Shown here: positions 1-10,163 of the stretch, piece by piece
Layout of the letters: each line of letters opens with the position of its first letter
Position numbering within the stretch: position 1 is the first letter of the stretch
Assembly: GCF_001267885.1 (NCBI RefSeq)
Contig: NZ_CP012382.1
Location: 3,335,001 to 3,399,000, forward strand
From: Streptomyces ambofaciens ATCC 23877
GTDB lineage: Bacteria > Actinomycetota > Actinomycetes > Streptomycetales > Streptomycetaceae
DNA: 64,000 bases
Reading direction: 5' to 3'
Made by a program: the position numbers and the translations under genes
Notes under the pieces: generated by a model
What the model saw: the letters and a program-made list of their open reading frames with translations, nothing else
Databases searched by the model: none
What the model was told of the DNA's origin: nothing

Positions 1-1967
1 GCGGCAGCCTCGTCCTCTTCGACACCTCCGTCGCCCAGAAGCAGTACCTGAAGCCGGGCTACTTCGAGAGCGTCACCGTCACCGCCGCTCCCGGCGCGCA
101 CGCCTCGGAGATCCTCCGCTCGGTCGAGCCGCTGCTGCCGGACACCGCCGAGGCCCAAACCGGCCAGGCGCTCGCGGACGAGCAGGCCGAGCAGATCGAA
201 CAGGGCCTGGGCAACCTCAAGCAGATCCTGCTCGGCTTCGCGGGCATCGCGCTCTTCGTCGGCATCTTCCTGATCTCCAACACGTTCACGATGCTGGTCG
301 CCCAGCGCACCAAGGAGATCGCCCTGATGCGCGCCGTCGGCGCGTCCCGCAGGCAGATCACCCGCTCGGTGCTCGCCGAGGCCGCGCTGGTGGGCCTGGT
401 GGCCTCGGCCGTCGGCTTCGCCCTCGGCGTCGCACTGGCCGTCGGGCTGCGCTCCGGCATGGCCGCGTTCGAGATGAAGATGCCGGCCGGCCCCCTGGTC
501 CTGTCCGCCACGCCGGTGGTCGCGGCGTTCGCCGTGGGCGTGCTGATCACGGTGTTCGCCGCCTGGCTGCCGGGCCGCCGGGCCGCGAAGATCCCACCGG
601 TGGCGGCCATGAACAGCGTCCACGCGGTGGCCACCACCAAGTCACTGGTGCTGCGCAACTCCATCGGCGCGGTGGTCACCGCCCTCGGTGCGGTGGGGAT
701 CGTGGCGGGTGCCTCGACCGGGGGCGACGACGGCCGGATGTACATCGGGGCGGGCGCGTTCTTCGCACTGATCGGCGTGATCATCCTGATCCCGCTGCTG
801 TCCCGGCCCGTGATCGCGCTCGTCCGACCGCTGCTCGTCGGCCCGTTCGGGGTGGCAGGCAAGCTGGCCGGCCAGAACGCGGTCCGCAACCCGCGCCGCA
901 CCGGCGCCACCGCCTCGGCGCTGGCGATCGGGCTGACGCTGGTGACCGCCCTGTCGGTGCTCGGCATCACGGTCGGCGCGGCCATCGACAAGATGACCAC
1001 GGACAACATCAAGGCCGACTACATGGTCTCGATGGCCAACGGAGGCGACCTCGACCGGGCCGCGCTGACGGCGCTGGAGAAGGCCGGGGGCGTGTCCGCG
1101 GTCTCGCCGCAGCAGGACGCCTACTTCCGGGTGGACGGCGAGGACTACGTGTCCGCCTCGGCGGTCACCCCGGGCGACATCGAGAAGGTTTTGACGGTCG
1201 ACGTCGTCAGCGGCAGCGCGGGCTCGCTCGCCGAGGGCCGGATCGCGGTCGCCGAGAAGACGGCCGAGAGCAGGGGCTGGAAGACCGGCGACACCGTCGC
1301 CGTCACCTTCGACGACGACGAGAAGGCCACCCTGACGGTCGGCGCCGTCTACAAGGACAGCGAGTTCCTCTCCCCCGTCCTCGTCGACCGCGAGGTCGTG
1401 GACCGGCACGAGACGAAGCCGTCCATCCGGCAGATCTTCGTGAAGGTCGACGGCGGCCAGTCCGCGGCCAACGAGCAGGTCCTCATCGACGCGCTCGGCG
1501 ACAACCCGGCGATCACCGTGATGGACCGGCAGGACATCCGCGACGAGTTCGGCGGCGCCATCAACACCATGCTGAACATCATGTACGGCCTGCTGGCCAT
1601 GGCCCTGATCATCGCGGTGCTGGGCGTCGTCAACACCCTCGCGATGTCCGTCTTCGAACGGCAGCAGGAGATCGGCATGCTGCGCGCGATCGGTCTGGAC
1701 CGGCGCCGGGTGAAGCGGATGGTCCGGCTGGAGGCCGTCGTCATCTCGATGTTCGGCGCCGTGGTCGGCATCGGTCTCGGCACGTTCCTCGGCTGGGCGA
1801 TCGGCGAGACCGTCGCGGACCAGATCCCGGGATACGCGCTGGTCCTGCCCTGGGACCGGATCGGGATCTTCCTGGTGCTGGCCGGCCTGGTGGGCGTCCT
1901 GGCCGCGATGTGGCCGGCCCGCAACGCCGCCCGGCTGAACATGCTGAACGCGATCAAGGCCGAGTGA
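1..1967 (+). CDS. FtsX/MacB-type ABC transporter permease, 5' end cut by window
   Basis: The reading frame is open from the first bases of the window and ends at TGA 1965-1967, so only the C-terminal 654 or so residues are present. It shows two FtsX permease units. A hydrophobic block near residues 75-180 contains the family sequence around 'AQRTKEIALMRAVGASRRQI', and a second one at the C-terminus contains 'ERQQEIGMLRAIGLDRRRV', with an extracytoplasmic stretch between them. This is the usual layout of large two-unit exporters of the lipoprotein/macrolide/peptide type. The ATPase partner is presumably just upstream, outside the window. It is clearly paralogous to the permease at 23225-25789. 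The substrate cannot be told. Confidence 0.93.
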   Translation, partial: GSLVLFDTSVAQKQYLKPGYFESVTVTAAPGAHASEILRSVEPLLPDTAEAQTGQALADEQAEQIEQGLGNLKQILLGFAGIALFVGIFLISNTFTMLVAQRTKEIALMRAVGASRRQITRSVLAEAALVGLVASAVGFALGVALAVGLRSGMAAFEMKMPAGPLVLSATPVVAAFAVGVLITVFAAWLPGRRAAKIPPVAAMNSVHAVATTKSLVLRNSIGAVVTALGAVGIVAGASTGGDDGRMYIGAGAFFALIGVIILIPLLSRPVIALVRPLLVGPFGVAGKLAGQNAVRNPRRTGATASALAIGLTLVTALSVLGITVGAAIDKMTTDNIKADYMVSMANGGDLDRAALTALEKAGGVSAVSPQQDAYFRVDGEDYVSASAVTPGDIEKVLTVDVVSGSAGSLAEGRIAVAEKTAESRGWKTGDTVAVTFDDDEKATLTVGAVYKDSEFLSPVLVDREVVDRHETKPSIRQIFVKVDGGQSAANEQVLIDALGDNPAITVMDRQDIRDEFGGAINTMLNIMYGLLAMALIIAVLGVVNTLAMSVFERQQEIGMLRAIGLDRRRVKRMVRLEAVVISMFGAVVGIGLGTFLGWAIGETVADQIPGYALVLPWDRIGIFLVLAGLVGVLAAMWPARNAARLNMLNAIKAE

Positions 1968-1989
1968 CCTCGCCGCACCGCGGCACACC

Positions 1990-2024
1990 GAGGGCCGGGC
2001 TCCCCGCGCGGGGGCCCGGCCCTC
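1990..2024. terminator. Bidirectional hairpin terminator between convergent genes
   Basis: The arms GAGGGCCGGGC (1990-2000) and GCCCGGCCCTC (2014-2024) pair perfectly, and the loop itself has CCCC/GGGG pairing. It sits between the stop of the permease (1967) and the stop of the convergent methyltransferase gene (2034), so it can serve both. There is no T-tract, which is common in Streptomyces. Confidence 0.7.
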
Positions 2025-2033
2025 GTGTCTCGG

Positions 2034-3350
2034 TCAGCCGCGGCCGGGCGCACTCCACACGCGGGCGCGCAGCGGCAGTCCGGAGTCGCCCGAGTCCGGG
2101 GTCCGCACGGCGAGGACCTGGTTGACGCCGATGCGGTTGTGCTCGAAGGCGAGCGCGGAGGCGGCCATGTACAGGCGCCAGACCCGTGCGCGGCCCGGGC
2201 TGACGAGCCGCGTCGCCGCGTCCCATCCGGCCTCCAGGTTGGCCACCCAGCGGCGCAGGGTGAGGGCGTAGTGCTCGCGGATCGCCTCCACGTCGCGCAC
2301 CTCGAACCCGGCACGCTCCAGTTGGGTGACGGTGGTGCCGACGGGGGCCAGCTCACCGTCGGGGAAGACGTAGGCGTCGATGAACTCGTCCACGCTGTAG
2401 GCGGACTCGTCCCGCTCGGGGCGCCGCGCGATCTGGTGGTTGAGCAGCCGCCCTCCGGGCTTGAGGAGCCGGAACAGGTCACCGGCGTACTCCAGGTAGC
2501 GCGCGGCGCCGACGTGCTCGGCCATGCCGATGGAGGAGATGGCGTCGTACGGTCCGTCCGCGACGTCCCGGTAGTCCTGGACGCGGATCTCCACCCGGTC
2601 GGTGAGTCCCTCGTCCGCGACGCGCTTGCGGGCGTAGGCGGCCTGCTCCTGGGAGAGCGTGACGCCGACGACGCTCACACCGTGCTCGCGGGCGGCGTGG
2701 ATCGCCATGGAGCCCCAGCCGCAGCCGACGTCCAGGAGGCGCTGACCGGGGCTCAGGCCCAGCTTGCGGCTGACCAGTTCCAGCTTGTCGCGCTGGGCGT
2801 CCTCCAGGGTGCCGCCCGCGCTTTCCGGGGTCTGCCAGTAGGCGCAGGAGTACACCATGGAGGGACCGAGGACGAGTTCGTAGAAGTCGTTGCCGACGTC
2901 GTAGTGGTGGCTGATGGCCCGCCTGTCGGTGCGCTTGGTGTGCAGGTGGCCGCGGGGGCGGCGGACCTCCTCCGGGGGCGGGGCGGGCGGCAGCGGCGGC
3001 CCGGCGAGCCGCACCAGTCCGCGTACGGCGGCCCGGAACTCGGGGTCGCGCAGCGCCTCGGCGAGGCCGCGGGCGTCCTCGCCGCGTTCCCAGACGAGGC
3101 CGGCCATCACGTCGAGGGCGGCGAAGAGGTCGCCCTCGACGTCGAGGTCGCCGGCCACCCAGGCGCGGGCCAGGCCCAGTTCGCCCGGCTTGAACAGCAG
3201 GCGGCGCAGGGCGCGGCGATGGCGGACGACGAGGGTCGGCGCGCCCGGCGGTCCCGCCTCAGAACCGTCCCAGGCGCGGATGCGCACCGGGAGGGGTGCT
3301 CCCAGCAACTGTTCGAAGAGGCTCTGCAGCCGCAGCGCGGCACCAGCCAT
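2034..3350 (-). CDS. Cyclopropane-fatty-acyl-phospholipid synthase family methyltransferase
   Basis: This 438-residue protein resembles CFA synthases, which use S-adenosylmethionine to methylenate unsaturated acyl chains of membrane phospholipids. The N-terminal 130 residues form the family's lipid-binding part (LVVRHRRALRRLLFKPGELG, AWVAGDLDVEGDL). They are followed by 'ISHHYDVGNDFYELVLGPSM' and the SAM-binding motif LLDVGCGWG. The ATG at 3350 is chosen over an upstream in-frame start at 3437 because GGAGGT lies five bases before it (3356-3361) and the family N-terminus starts there. It is monocistronic and converges on the ABC permease gene. Actinobacterial paralogs may act on other fatty acids, so the exact lipid is uncertain. 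Confidence 0.88.
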   Translation of the reverse strand: MAGAALRLQSLFEQLLGAPLPVRIRAWDGSEAGPPGAPTLVVRHRRALRRLLFKPGELGLARAWVAGDLDVEGDLFAALDVMAGLVWERGEDARGLAEALRDPEFRAAVRGLVRLAGPPLPPAPPPEEVRRPRGHLHTKRTDRRAISHHYDVGNDFYELVLGPSMVYSCAYWQTPESAGGTLEDAQRDKLELVSRKLGLSPGQRLLDVGCGWGSMAIHAAREHGVSVVGVTLSQEQAAYARKRVADEGLTDRVEIRVQDYRDVADGPYDAISSIGMAEHVGAARYLEYAGDLFRLLKPGGRLLNHQIARRPERDESAYSVDEFIDAYVFPDGELAPVGTTVTQLERAGFEVRDVEAIREHYALTLRRWVANLEAGWDAATRLVSPGRARVWRLYMAASALAFEHNRIGVNQVLAVRTPDSGDSGLPLRARVWSAPGRG

Positions 3351-3492
3351 GGCGTACCTCCGTGACGGGCTATCCCGGAATGTCCAACACCACGTAAACA
3401 CCTGGGAGCCCGCCGCACAGTCCCCGGCGCGCGTCACGATCGAGCAAAATACTTGTACACACCATGGATTCCGTCGCCCGGTCGGCGCAGCG

Positions 3493-3534
3493 CGAAGGGG
3501 CCGCCCGCACCACGGATGGCGGACGGCCCCTTCG
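3493..3534 (-). terminator. Hairpin terminator downstream of ndh
   Basis: CGAAGGGGCCG (3493-3503) pairs with CGGCCCCTTCG (3524-3534), with three more pairs inside after one mismatch. It lies between the ndh stop (3563) and the start of the next minus-strand gene (3350). Confidence 0.65.
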
Positions 3535-3562
3535 GGGTACTACGAGTGCGCTGGAGGAGAGG

Positions 3563-4981
3563 TCAGGAGGCCTTGGCCTTCTCCTCGGACTTCTGCGGCC
3601 GCGCGACCGGATCGCTCGTGGCGGAGGCCTTCGGCGCGGCGGCCGGGGCCGGCTTGGCGGCCTCGTAGAACTCCTCGCGCGGGGTCTCCATCGCGCCGAG
3701 GGAGACGACCTCGCGCTTGAGGAACATGCCGAGGGTCCAGTCCGCGAAGACGCGGATCTTCCGGTTGAAGGTCGGCATCGCGAGACCGTGGTAGCCGCGG
3801 TGCATGTACCAGGCGAGACGTCCCTTGAGCTTGATCTTCATCTTGCCCATGACGATCATCGCGACGCCCTTGTGGAGGCCGAGGCCCGCCACCGCGCCCT
3901 TGTTGGCGTGGCTGTAGTCCTTCTGCGGGAAGCCCCGCATGCCGGAGATCACGTTGTCGCCGAGGACCTTGGCCTGGCGCAGCGCGTGCTGGGCGTTCGG
4001 CGGGCACCAGGCGTTCTCGTTGCCCGCCTTGCGGCCGACGAGGTCCGGCACCTGGGCGTTGTCGCCCGCGGCCCAGATGTAGTCGGTGCCCTTGACCTGG
4101 AGGGTCGGCTCGCAGTCGACGTGACCGCGGGGACCCAGCGGCAGGCCGAAGCGGGACAGGGCCGGGTTCGGCTTGACGCCGGCCGTCCACACGATGGTGC
4201 TGGAGTCGACCTCCAGGCCGTTCTTCAGCACGACGTGGCCGTCGACGCAGGAGTCCATGGAGGTGGACAGGTAGACCTCGACGCCGCGGCCCTCGAGGTG
4301 CTCCTTGCCGTACTGGCCGAGCTTGGGGCCGACCTCGGGGAGGATCTTGTCGGCGGCGTCCACGAGGATGAAGCGCATGTCCTCGCGGGAGACGTTCTTG
4401 TAGTACTTGGCCGCGTCGCGGGCCATGTCCTCGACCTCACCGATGGTCTCCGCGCCGGCGAAACCGCCGCCGATGAAGACGAAGGTGAGCGCCTTGCGGC
4501 GGATCTCCTCGTCGGTGGTGGAGTCGGCCTTGTCGAGCTGCTCCAGGACGTGGTTGCGCAGCCCGATGGACTCCTCGATGCCCTTCATGCCGATGCCCTG
4601 CTCGGCGAGGCCGGGGATCGGGAAGGTGCGGGAGACCGCGCCCATGGCGATGACCAGGTAGTCGAACGGCAGCTCGTACGCCTCGCCCACCAGGGGGGCG
4701 ATCGTGGCGACCTTGCGGTCCTGGTCGATGGTGGTGACCCGGCCGGTGAGGACCTCCGCCTTGGGAAGCACGCGCCTGAGGGGGACGACGACGTGCCGCG
4801 GGGAGATGTTGCCGGCGGCGGCTTCGGGGAGGAAGGGCTGGTAGGTCATGTACGACCGCGGGTCGACGACGGTGACGGTCGCCTCGCCGTAACGCATCTT
4901 CTTCTGGATGCGTCGAGCTGCGTACAGGCCTACGTACCCACCGCCTACTACGAGGATCCTGGGACGCTCCGTGGTGCTCAT
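3563..4981 (-). CDS. ndh: Type II NADH dehydrogenase (NDH-2)
   Basis: This 472-residue flavoprotein oxidises NADH and passes electrons to menaquinone without pumping protons. It is a peripheral protein on the cytoplasmic face of the membrane. The FAD-binding Rossmann motif is at the N-terminus (ILVVGGGYVGLYAAR, residues 9-23) and the NADH-binding motif is near residue 168 (TFVFIGGGFAGAETIGE). 'TDYIWAAGDNAQVPD' is the typical second FAD motif. The C-terminal part contains the amphipathic membrane-docking region, followed by an Ala/Pro/Lys-rich tail. The start ATG is at the canonical N-terminus. The 418-base upstream region contains two Rex-like palindromes, in keeping with NADH/NAD-dependent repression known for respiratory genes in Streptomyces. 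Confidence 0.93.
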   Translation of the reverse strand: MSTTERPRILVVGGGYVGLYAARRIQKKMRYGEATVTVVDPRSYMTYQPFLPEAAAGNISPRHVVVPLRRVLPKAEVLTGRVTTIDQDRKVATIAPLVGEAYELPFDYLVIAMGAVSRTFPIPGLAEQGIGMKGIEESIGLRNHVLEQLDKADSTTDEEIRRKALTFVFIGGGFAGAETIGEVEDMARDAAKYYKNVSREDMRFILVDAADKILPEVGPKLGQYGKEHLEGRGVEVYLSTSMDSCVDGHVVLKNGLEVDSSTIVWTAGVKPNPALSRFGLPLGPRGHVDCEPTLQVKGTDYIWAAGDNAQVPDLVGRKAGNENAWCPPNAQHALRQAKVLGDNVISGMRGFPQKDYSHANKGAVAGLGLHKGVAMIVMGKMKIKLKGRLAWYMHRGYHGLAMPTFNRKIRVFADWTLGMFLKREVVSLGAMETPREEFYEAAKPAPAAAPKASATSDPVARPQKSEEKAKAS

Positions 4982-5208
4982 GCCATCGAGTATCCACCCG
5001 TCTCAGGGGGGTCGTTCGTGCGCCCCTTCACAAGCTCCTGTGAAGGCTGTGCTACCATCCGCCGCCCACGTGACGGAGATCATGGCGCGGGAAGGAACCA
5101 GCGTGTAGGGCGCCCCGTTGTCAATGCCGCGTGAGCTGCCCATCCGCACCTCCGGGGAGGGTGGACCACCCTCCGTCGGCCCCCCGGCGGAACCCCTCGC
5201 GCACACGG

Positions 5209-5226
5209 TCCTGAACACGTTCAAAG
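5209..5226. promoter_or_regulatory. Candidate Rex operator 1 upstream of ndh
   Basis: The core CTGAACACGTTCAA contains the inverted halves TGAAC/GTTCA. It matches 13 of 18 positions of the Streptomyces Rex consensus TTGTGAACGCGTTCACAA, which I am recalling from the family. It lies about 230 bases upstream of the ndh start. The match is visible; binding is inferred. Confidence 0.45.
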
Positions 5227-5288
5227 GGCTGTTGAGCCCCCAAAAGGGTCAACCGACGCGCTTTCGCCGTCCGACCGGGCCCAATTCC

Positions 5289-5306
5289 TTGTGAAGAACT
5301 TCACGA
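5289..5306. promoter_or_regulatory. Candidate Rex operator 2 upstream of ndh
   Basis: TTGTGAAGAACTTCACGA has the outer Rex half-sites TTGTGAA/TTCACnA almost intact (13 of 14 non-central positions) but a different centre. It is 80 bases further from ndh than the first candidate. Otherwise the gap 4982-5399 holds a terminator hairpin at 5325-5353 and no gene that I can support. Confidence 0.5.
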
Positions 5307-5324
5307 AGTTTCCCGACAGGACGT

Positions 5325-5353
5325 CACCGAGGGGCCCGCGAGGCCCCCCGGTG
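5325..5353 (-). terminator. Hairpin terminator downstream of ppx
   Basis: The stem pairs CACCG and GGGGCC on the left with GGCCCC and CGGTG on the right, with a five-base loop (CGCGA) and one unpaired base on each side. It lies 47 bases past the stop of the minus-strand ppx gene. Confidence 0.6.
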
Positions 5354-5399
5354 CCCGCTCAATCGTCGTCCGTCCTGCTCAGAGAGCGAGCGCGGACAC

Positions 5400-6341
5400 C
5401 TACGCCACCGACCACGCGATGCCGTCGAGGATGTCGTGCTCGCTCACGACGACCTCCCGCGCACCCGTGCGCTCCATGATCGCCAGGAGGACGAGCGCCC
5501 CCGCGCCGATCACGTCGACGCGGCCCGGATGCATGGACGGGACCGCCGCGCGCTCGGCGTGGGTGGAGCGCAGCAGCCAGTCGGTGATCTCCCTGACCCG
5601 GTCGTGGGAGATCCGGGAGTGGTGGATGGCGGCCGAGTCGTACTCGGGCAGCTCCTGCGCGATCGCGGACACCGTCGTCACCGAACCGGCCAGCCCCACC
5701 AGCGTGCGCGCCTCGCGCAGCGGCACCGTCTCCCCGGCGAGGTCCAGGGCGGCCTCGATGTCCGCCCGCATCGCCGCGACCTGTTCCTCGGTGGGCGGGT
5801 CGGTCACCGCGCCGTCGCGCAGCAGGTGCCGCTCGGTCATCCGGACGCAGCCGACGTCCACGGAACGGGCGGCGCGCACCCGGTCGTCGCCGACGACGAA
5901 CTCGGTCGAGCCACCGCCGATGTCCACGACCAGGTAGGGCTTGTCGAGGTGGTCGCGGCCGGCCAGCTCCCTGGTGGCACCGGTGAAGGAGAACTCCGCC
6001 TCCTGGTCCCCGGAGATGACCTCCGGCTCCACACCGAGGATGTCCAGCACCCCGCGCACGAAGTCGTCCCGGTTCTCCGCGTCCCGGGAGGCGGAGGTCG
6101 CCACGAAACGCAGCCGCTCGGCGCCGTGCTCCTTGATCACTTCGGCGTACTCACGGCACGCGGCGAAGGTCCGCTCCAGCGCCTCGGGCGCCAGCCGTCC
6201 GGTGCGGTCGACGCCCTGGCCGAGCCGCACGATGGTCATGCGGCGGTCCAGGTCGGTCAGCTCACCGGTCGCGGGGTCGGCGTCGGCCACCAGGAGCCGG
6301 ATGGAGTTCGTACCGCAGTCGATGGCGGCGACACGGGTCAC
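5400..6341 (-). CDS. ppx: Ppx/GppA family exopolyphosphatase
   Basis: The 313-residue product belongs to the sugar kinase/actin-like ATPase fold family that hydrolyses inorganic polyphosphate or the 5' phosphate of pppGpp. Visible landmarks are the N-terminal phosphate-binding loop AIDCGTNSIRLLVAD, the acidic stretch 'VISGDQEAEFSFTGA', and the second phosphate loop 'VVDIGGGSTEFVVGD'. The length fits the short, two-domain actinobacterial type that lacks the HD extension. The GTG start at 6341 overlaps the stop of the DUF501 gene (GTGA), so the two are translationally coupled. It is the last gene of the eno-ftsB-DUF501-ppx run. Whether polyphosphate or pppGpp is the main substrate cannot be read from the sequence. 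Confidence 0.9.
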   Translation of the reverse strand: MTRVAAIDCGTNSIRLLVADADPATGELTDLDRRMTIVRLGQGVDRTGRLAPEALERTFAACREYAEVIKEHGAERLRFVATSASRDAENRDDFVRGVLDILGVEPEVISGDQEAEFSFTGATRELAGRDHLDKPYLVVDIGGGSTEFVVGDDRVRAARSVDVGCVRMTERHLLRDGAVTDPPTEEQVAAMRADIEAALDLAGETVPLREARTLVGLAGSVTTVSAIAQELPEYDSAAIHHSRISHDRVREITDWLLRSTHAERAAVPSMHPGRVDVIGAGALVLLAIMERTGAREVVVSEHDILDGIAWSVA

Positions 6342-6910
6342 TTGCCGTCCTCCCCACAGGTCCCGGCGACCGTCACGCACGGCCCCTTGCGCCACCACTC
6401 GGGCAGCATCGCGATCGCCTCGTCGCCCAGCGGGTTGACGCCCGGACCGGCCGCGAGCGAGTGACCGACCAGCACGTGCAGGCACTTGACCCGGTCGGGC
6501 ATGCCACCCGCGCTCGGGAAGCCGGTCAGCTCCTCGATCTCGTCGCGCCGCCGGATGTAGTCCTCGTGCGCGGCGCGGTACGCGGCGGCCAGCTCGGGGT
6601 CGGTGGCGAGGCGCTCGGTCATCTCCTTCATCACGCCGTTCGCCTCCAGCGTGCCGATCGCGGAGGCCGCCCTCGGGCACGTCAGGTAGTACAGCGTGGG
6701 GAAAGGAGTGCCGTCGGGCAGCCGCGGCGCCGTCTCCACGACGTCCGGCTGACCGCAGGGGCAGCGGTGCGCGATGGCGCGCAGGCCGCGCGGAGGACGC
6801 CCGAGCTGCTGCTTGAAGGCCTCCACGTCCGCGTCGGTGGGCTCGGTGCGCGGGGTGGTCGGCGGGGGAGTCTGCATGACTGTCTTCTGCTGGTCTTCCT
6901 GTTGAGTCAC
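6338..6910 (-). CDS. DUF501 domain protein
   Basis: This 190-residue protein of unknown function is conserved in actinobacteria at this exact position between the FtsB-like gene and ppx. It has a Cys-containing cluster 'RCPCGQPDV' followed by 'PTLYYLTCPRAASAIGTLE' and 'MPDRVKCLHVLVGHSLAAG', which are the typical conserved blocks. Together the Cys and His residues could form a metal site, but that is only a guess. A GTG at 6910 is used here; an ATG eleven codons downstream (6877) is an alternative, and neither has a strong ribosome binding site. The low-complexity Pro/Thr stretch at the N-terminus is not conserved-looking. The gene overlaps ppx by four bases. Confidence 0.85.
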   Translation of the reverse strand: MTQQEDQQKTVMQTPPPTTPRTEPTDADVEAFKQQLGRPPRGLRAIAHRCPCGQPDVVETAPRLPDGTPFPTLYYLTCPRAASAIGTLEANGVMKEMTERLATDPELAAAYRAAHEDYIRRRDEIEELTGFPSAGGMPDRVKCLHVLVGHSLAAGPGVNPLGDEAIAMLPEWWRKGPCVTVAGTCGEDGK

Positions 6911-6926
6911 TGCCGGCGCGGTCGGT

Positions 6927-7409
6927 TCACGGCCGGCGGGCGGCGGCGTCGGCCTTGTCGACCCCGTCCCAGACGTTGCGGTACCAGGGGCGGTCGGCGG
7001 CGCCGGCCTCGGCGCGGGCCTGCTTGGCGGCGTCCGGGTCGACGACGACGAACCCCGTCTCCCCCGGCATCACGTAGTGCAGCCGCAGCCGGACCTGCTG
7101 CTCGGCGTAGGCGTCGTCCTGCCAGCGCGCCTTGAGGTCGCGCAGCTCCTCGACCCGGCCGCGGGTCTCCCGCTGCTCCCGCTGGAGATCGGCGATCTCC
7201 GCCCGCTGGGCGACGTACTGCCGTATCGGGTAGGCGAGCGCCACGACGAGCGAGCAGAGCACCATCGCGAGCAGCGCGGCCCGGCCGGTCAGCCGGGAGC
7301 GGCGCGCCTGGCGCTTGGTCTGCGAACGGTAGACCCGGGCCGCGGTCTGCTCCCCGATGATCCGGATCCTGGTCGCGGTGGAGAAACGGTCCCGGTCCTT
7401 CACCGCCAT
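6927..7409 (-). CDS. FtsB/DivIC-like septum formation initiator protein
   Basis: The 160-residue bitopic membrane protein has a basic cytoplasmic N-terminus, one transmembrane segment (about residues 44-62, 'AALLAMVLCSLVVALAYPI') and then a coiled coil ('IADLQREQRETRGRVEELRDLKARW'). This is the arrangement of FtsB/DivIC, which bridges FtsL and FtsQ in the divisome. 'RLRLHYVMPGETGFVVV' after the coiled coil is the family signature. The start ATG has a good GGGAGG site. It lies directly downstream of eno, as in most actinobacteria. Its role in sporulation septation is expected from the family and not shown here. Confidence 0.88.
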   Translation of the reverse strand: MAVKDRDRFSTATRIRIIGEQTAARVYRSQTKRQARRSRLTGRAALLAMVLCSLVVALAYPIRQYVAQRAEIADLQREQRETRGRVEELRDLKARWQDDAYAEQQVRLRLHYVMPGETGFVVVDPDAAKQARAEAGAADRPWYRNVWDGVDKADAAARRP

Positions 7410-7450
7410 GTCCCCGCCTCCCCTTCACCCTCGTGCGTCGCCCTACGTGC

Positions 7451-7493
7451 GTACGTCCCCGCACACGGTACGGGACCGAGTACGGGGACGTAC
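7451..7493 (-). terminator. Hairpin downstream of eno
   Basis: GTACGTCCCCG (7451-7461) pairs with CGGGGACGTAC (7483-7493) around a 21-base loop. It is positioned 28 bases after the eno stop and may attenuate rather than fully stop read-through into the FtsB-like gene. Confidence 0.5.
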
Positions 7494-7520
7494 GTACGAC
7501 GCCGCCTCTTGCGGGGCGGG

Positions 7521-8879
<1,359 letters not shown>

Positions 8880-8945
8880 CTAACCGGCTCCGGGCGATCG
8901 GCCAGCCGATCGCCCACCCGCTGGACAGAACCGAGAGTAAATTGT

Positions 8946-8976
8946 TTCCGAACGGAACAAAGACGTTTCCGGAAAC
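8946..8976. promoter_or_regulatory. Two adjacent TTCCG/CGGAA palindromes upstream of eno
   Basis: TTCCGAACGGAA (8946-8957) and GTTTCCGGAAAC (8965-8976) are palindromes with centres about 20 bases, or two helical turns, apart. This suggests cooperative binding of a dimeric regulator. A separate hairpin, GGGCGATCGG/CCGATCGCCC, at 8892-8115+ coordinates 8892-8901 and 8106-8115 offset by 800 (that is 8906-8915), lies closer to the start codon. No known operator was recognised. Confidence 0.4.
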
Positions 8977-9024
8977 ACCCGCGGTTCCGGGGAGGAAGCG
9001 CGGGCGGGCCCGGGGCGTGAAAAA

Positions 9025-9064
9025 CCCGTCCCGGCGCGTACGGGGGAACACGCGCCGGGACGGG
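9025..9064 (-). terminator. Intrinsic terminator of rpfA with T-tract
   Basis: There is a 15-bp perfect stem, CCCGTCCCGGCGCGT (9025-9039) with ACGCGCCGGGACGGG (9050-9064). On the minus strand it is followed at once by five T residues (9020-9024 are A on the plus strand). This is the most classical terminator in the window and lies 18 bases after the rpfA stop. Confidence 0.85.
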
Positions 9065-9082
9065 AGCAGGCGGGGCCGCCGC

Positions 9083-9985
<903 letters not shown>

Positions 9986-10100
9986 TGTTCCCGGACGGCC
10001 GCTGGCAGGATTCGGCGTTGCGGCAGCCGGGGCCCGCGATGGCGAGCGGTCACGACCGTAGACACGCGCTCCGCGGATTTTCAAAGACGATCACGGCTTC

Positions 10101-10121
10101 TGAGACCTATATCTCACGTGA
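10101..10121. promoter_or_regulatory. Inverted repeat and TCACGTGA box upstream of rpfA
   Basis: TGAGA (10101-10105) and TCTCA (10112-10116) form an inverted repeat that overlaps the perfect palindrome TCACGTGA (10114-10121). The same 8-base palindrome occurs upstream of the second rpf gene at 11317-11324. The gap 9812-10163 holds only this site, the riboswitch and presumably the rpfA promoter. Confidence 0.4.
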
Positions 10122-10163
10122 TCCAAAACGGACATACGTCCCGAACCATGACGCGAACTGCCC

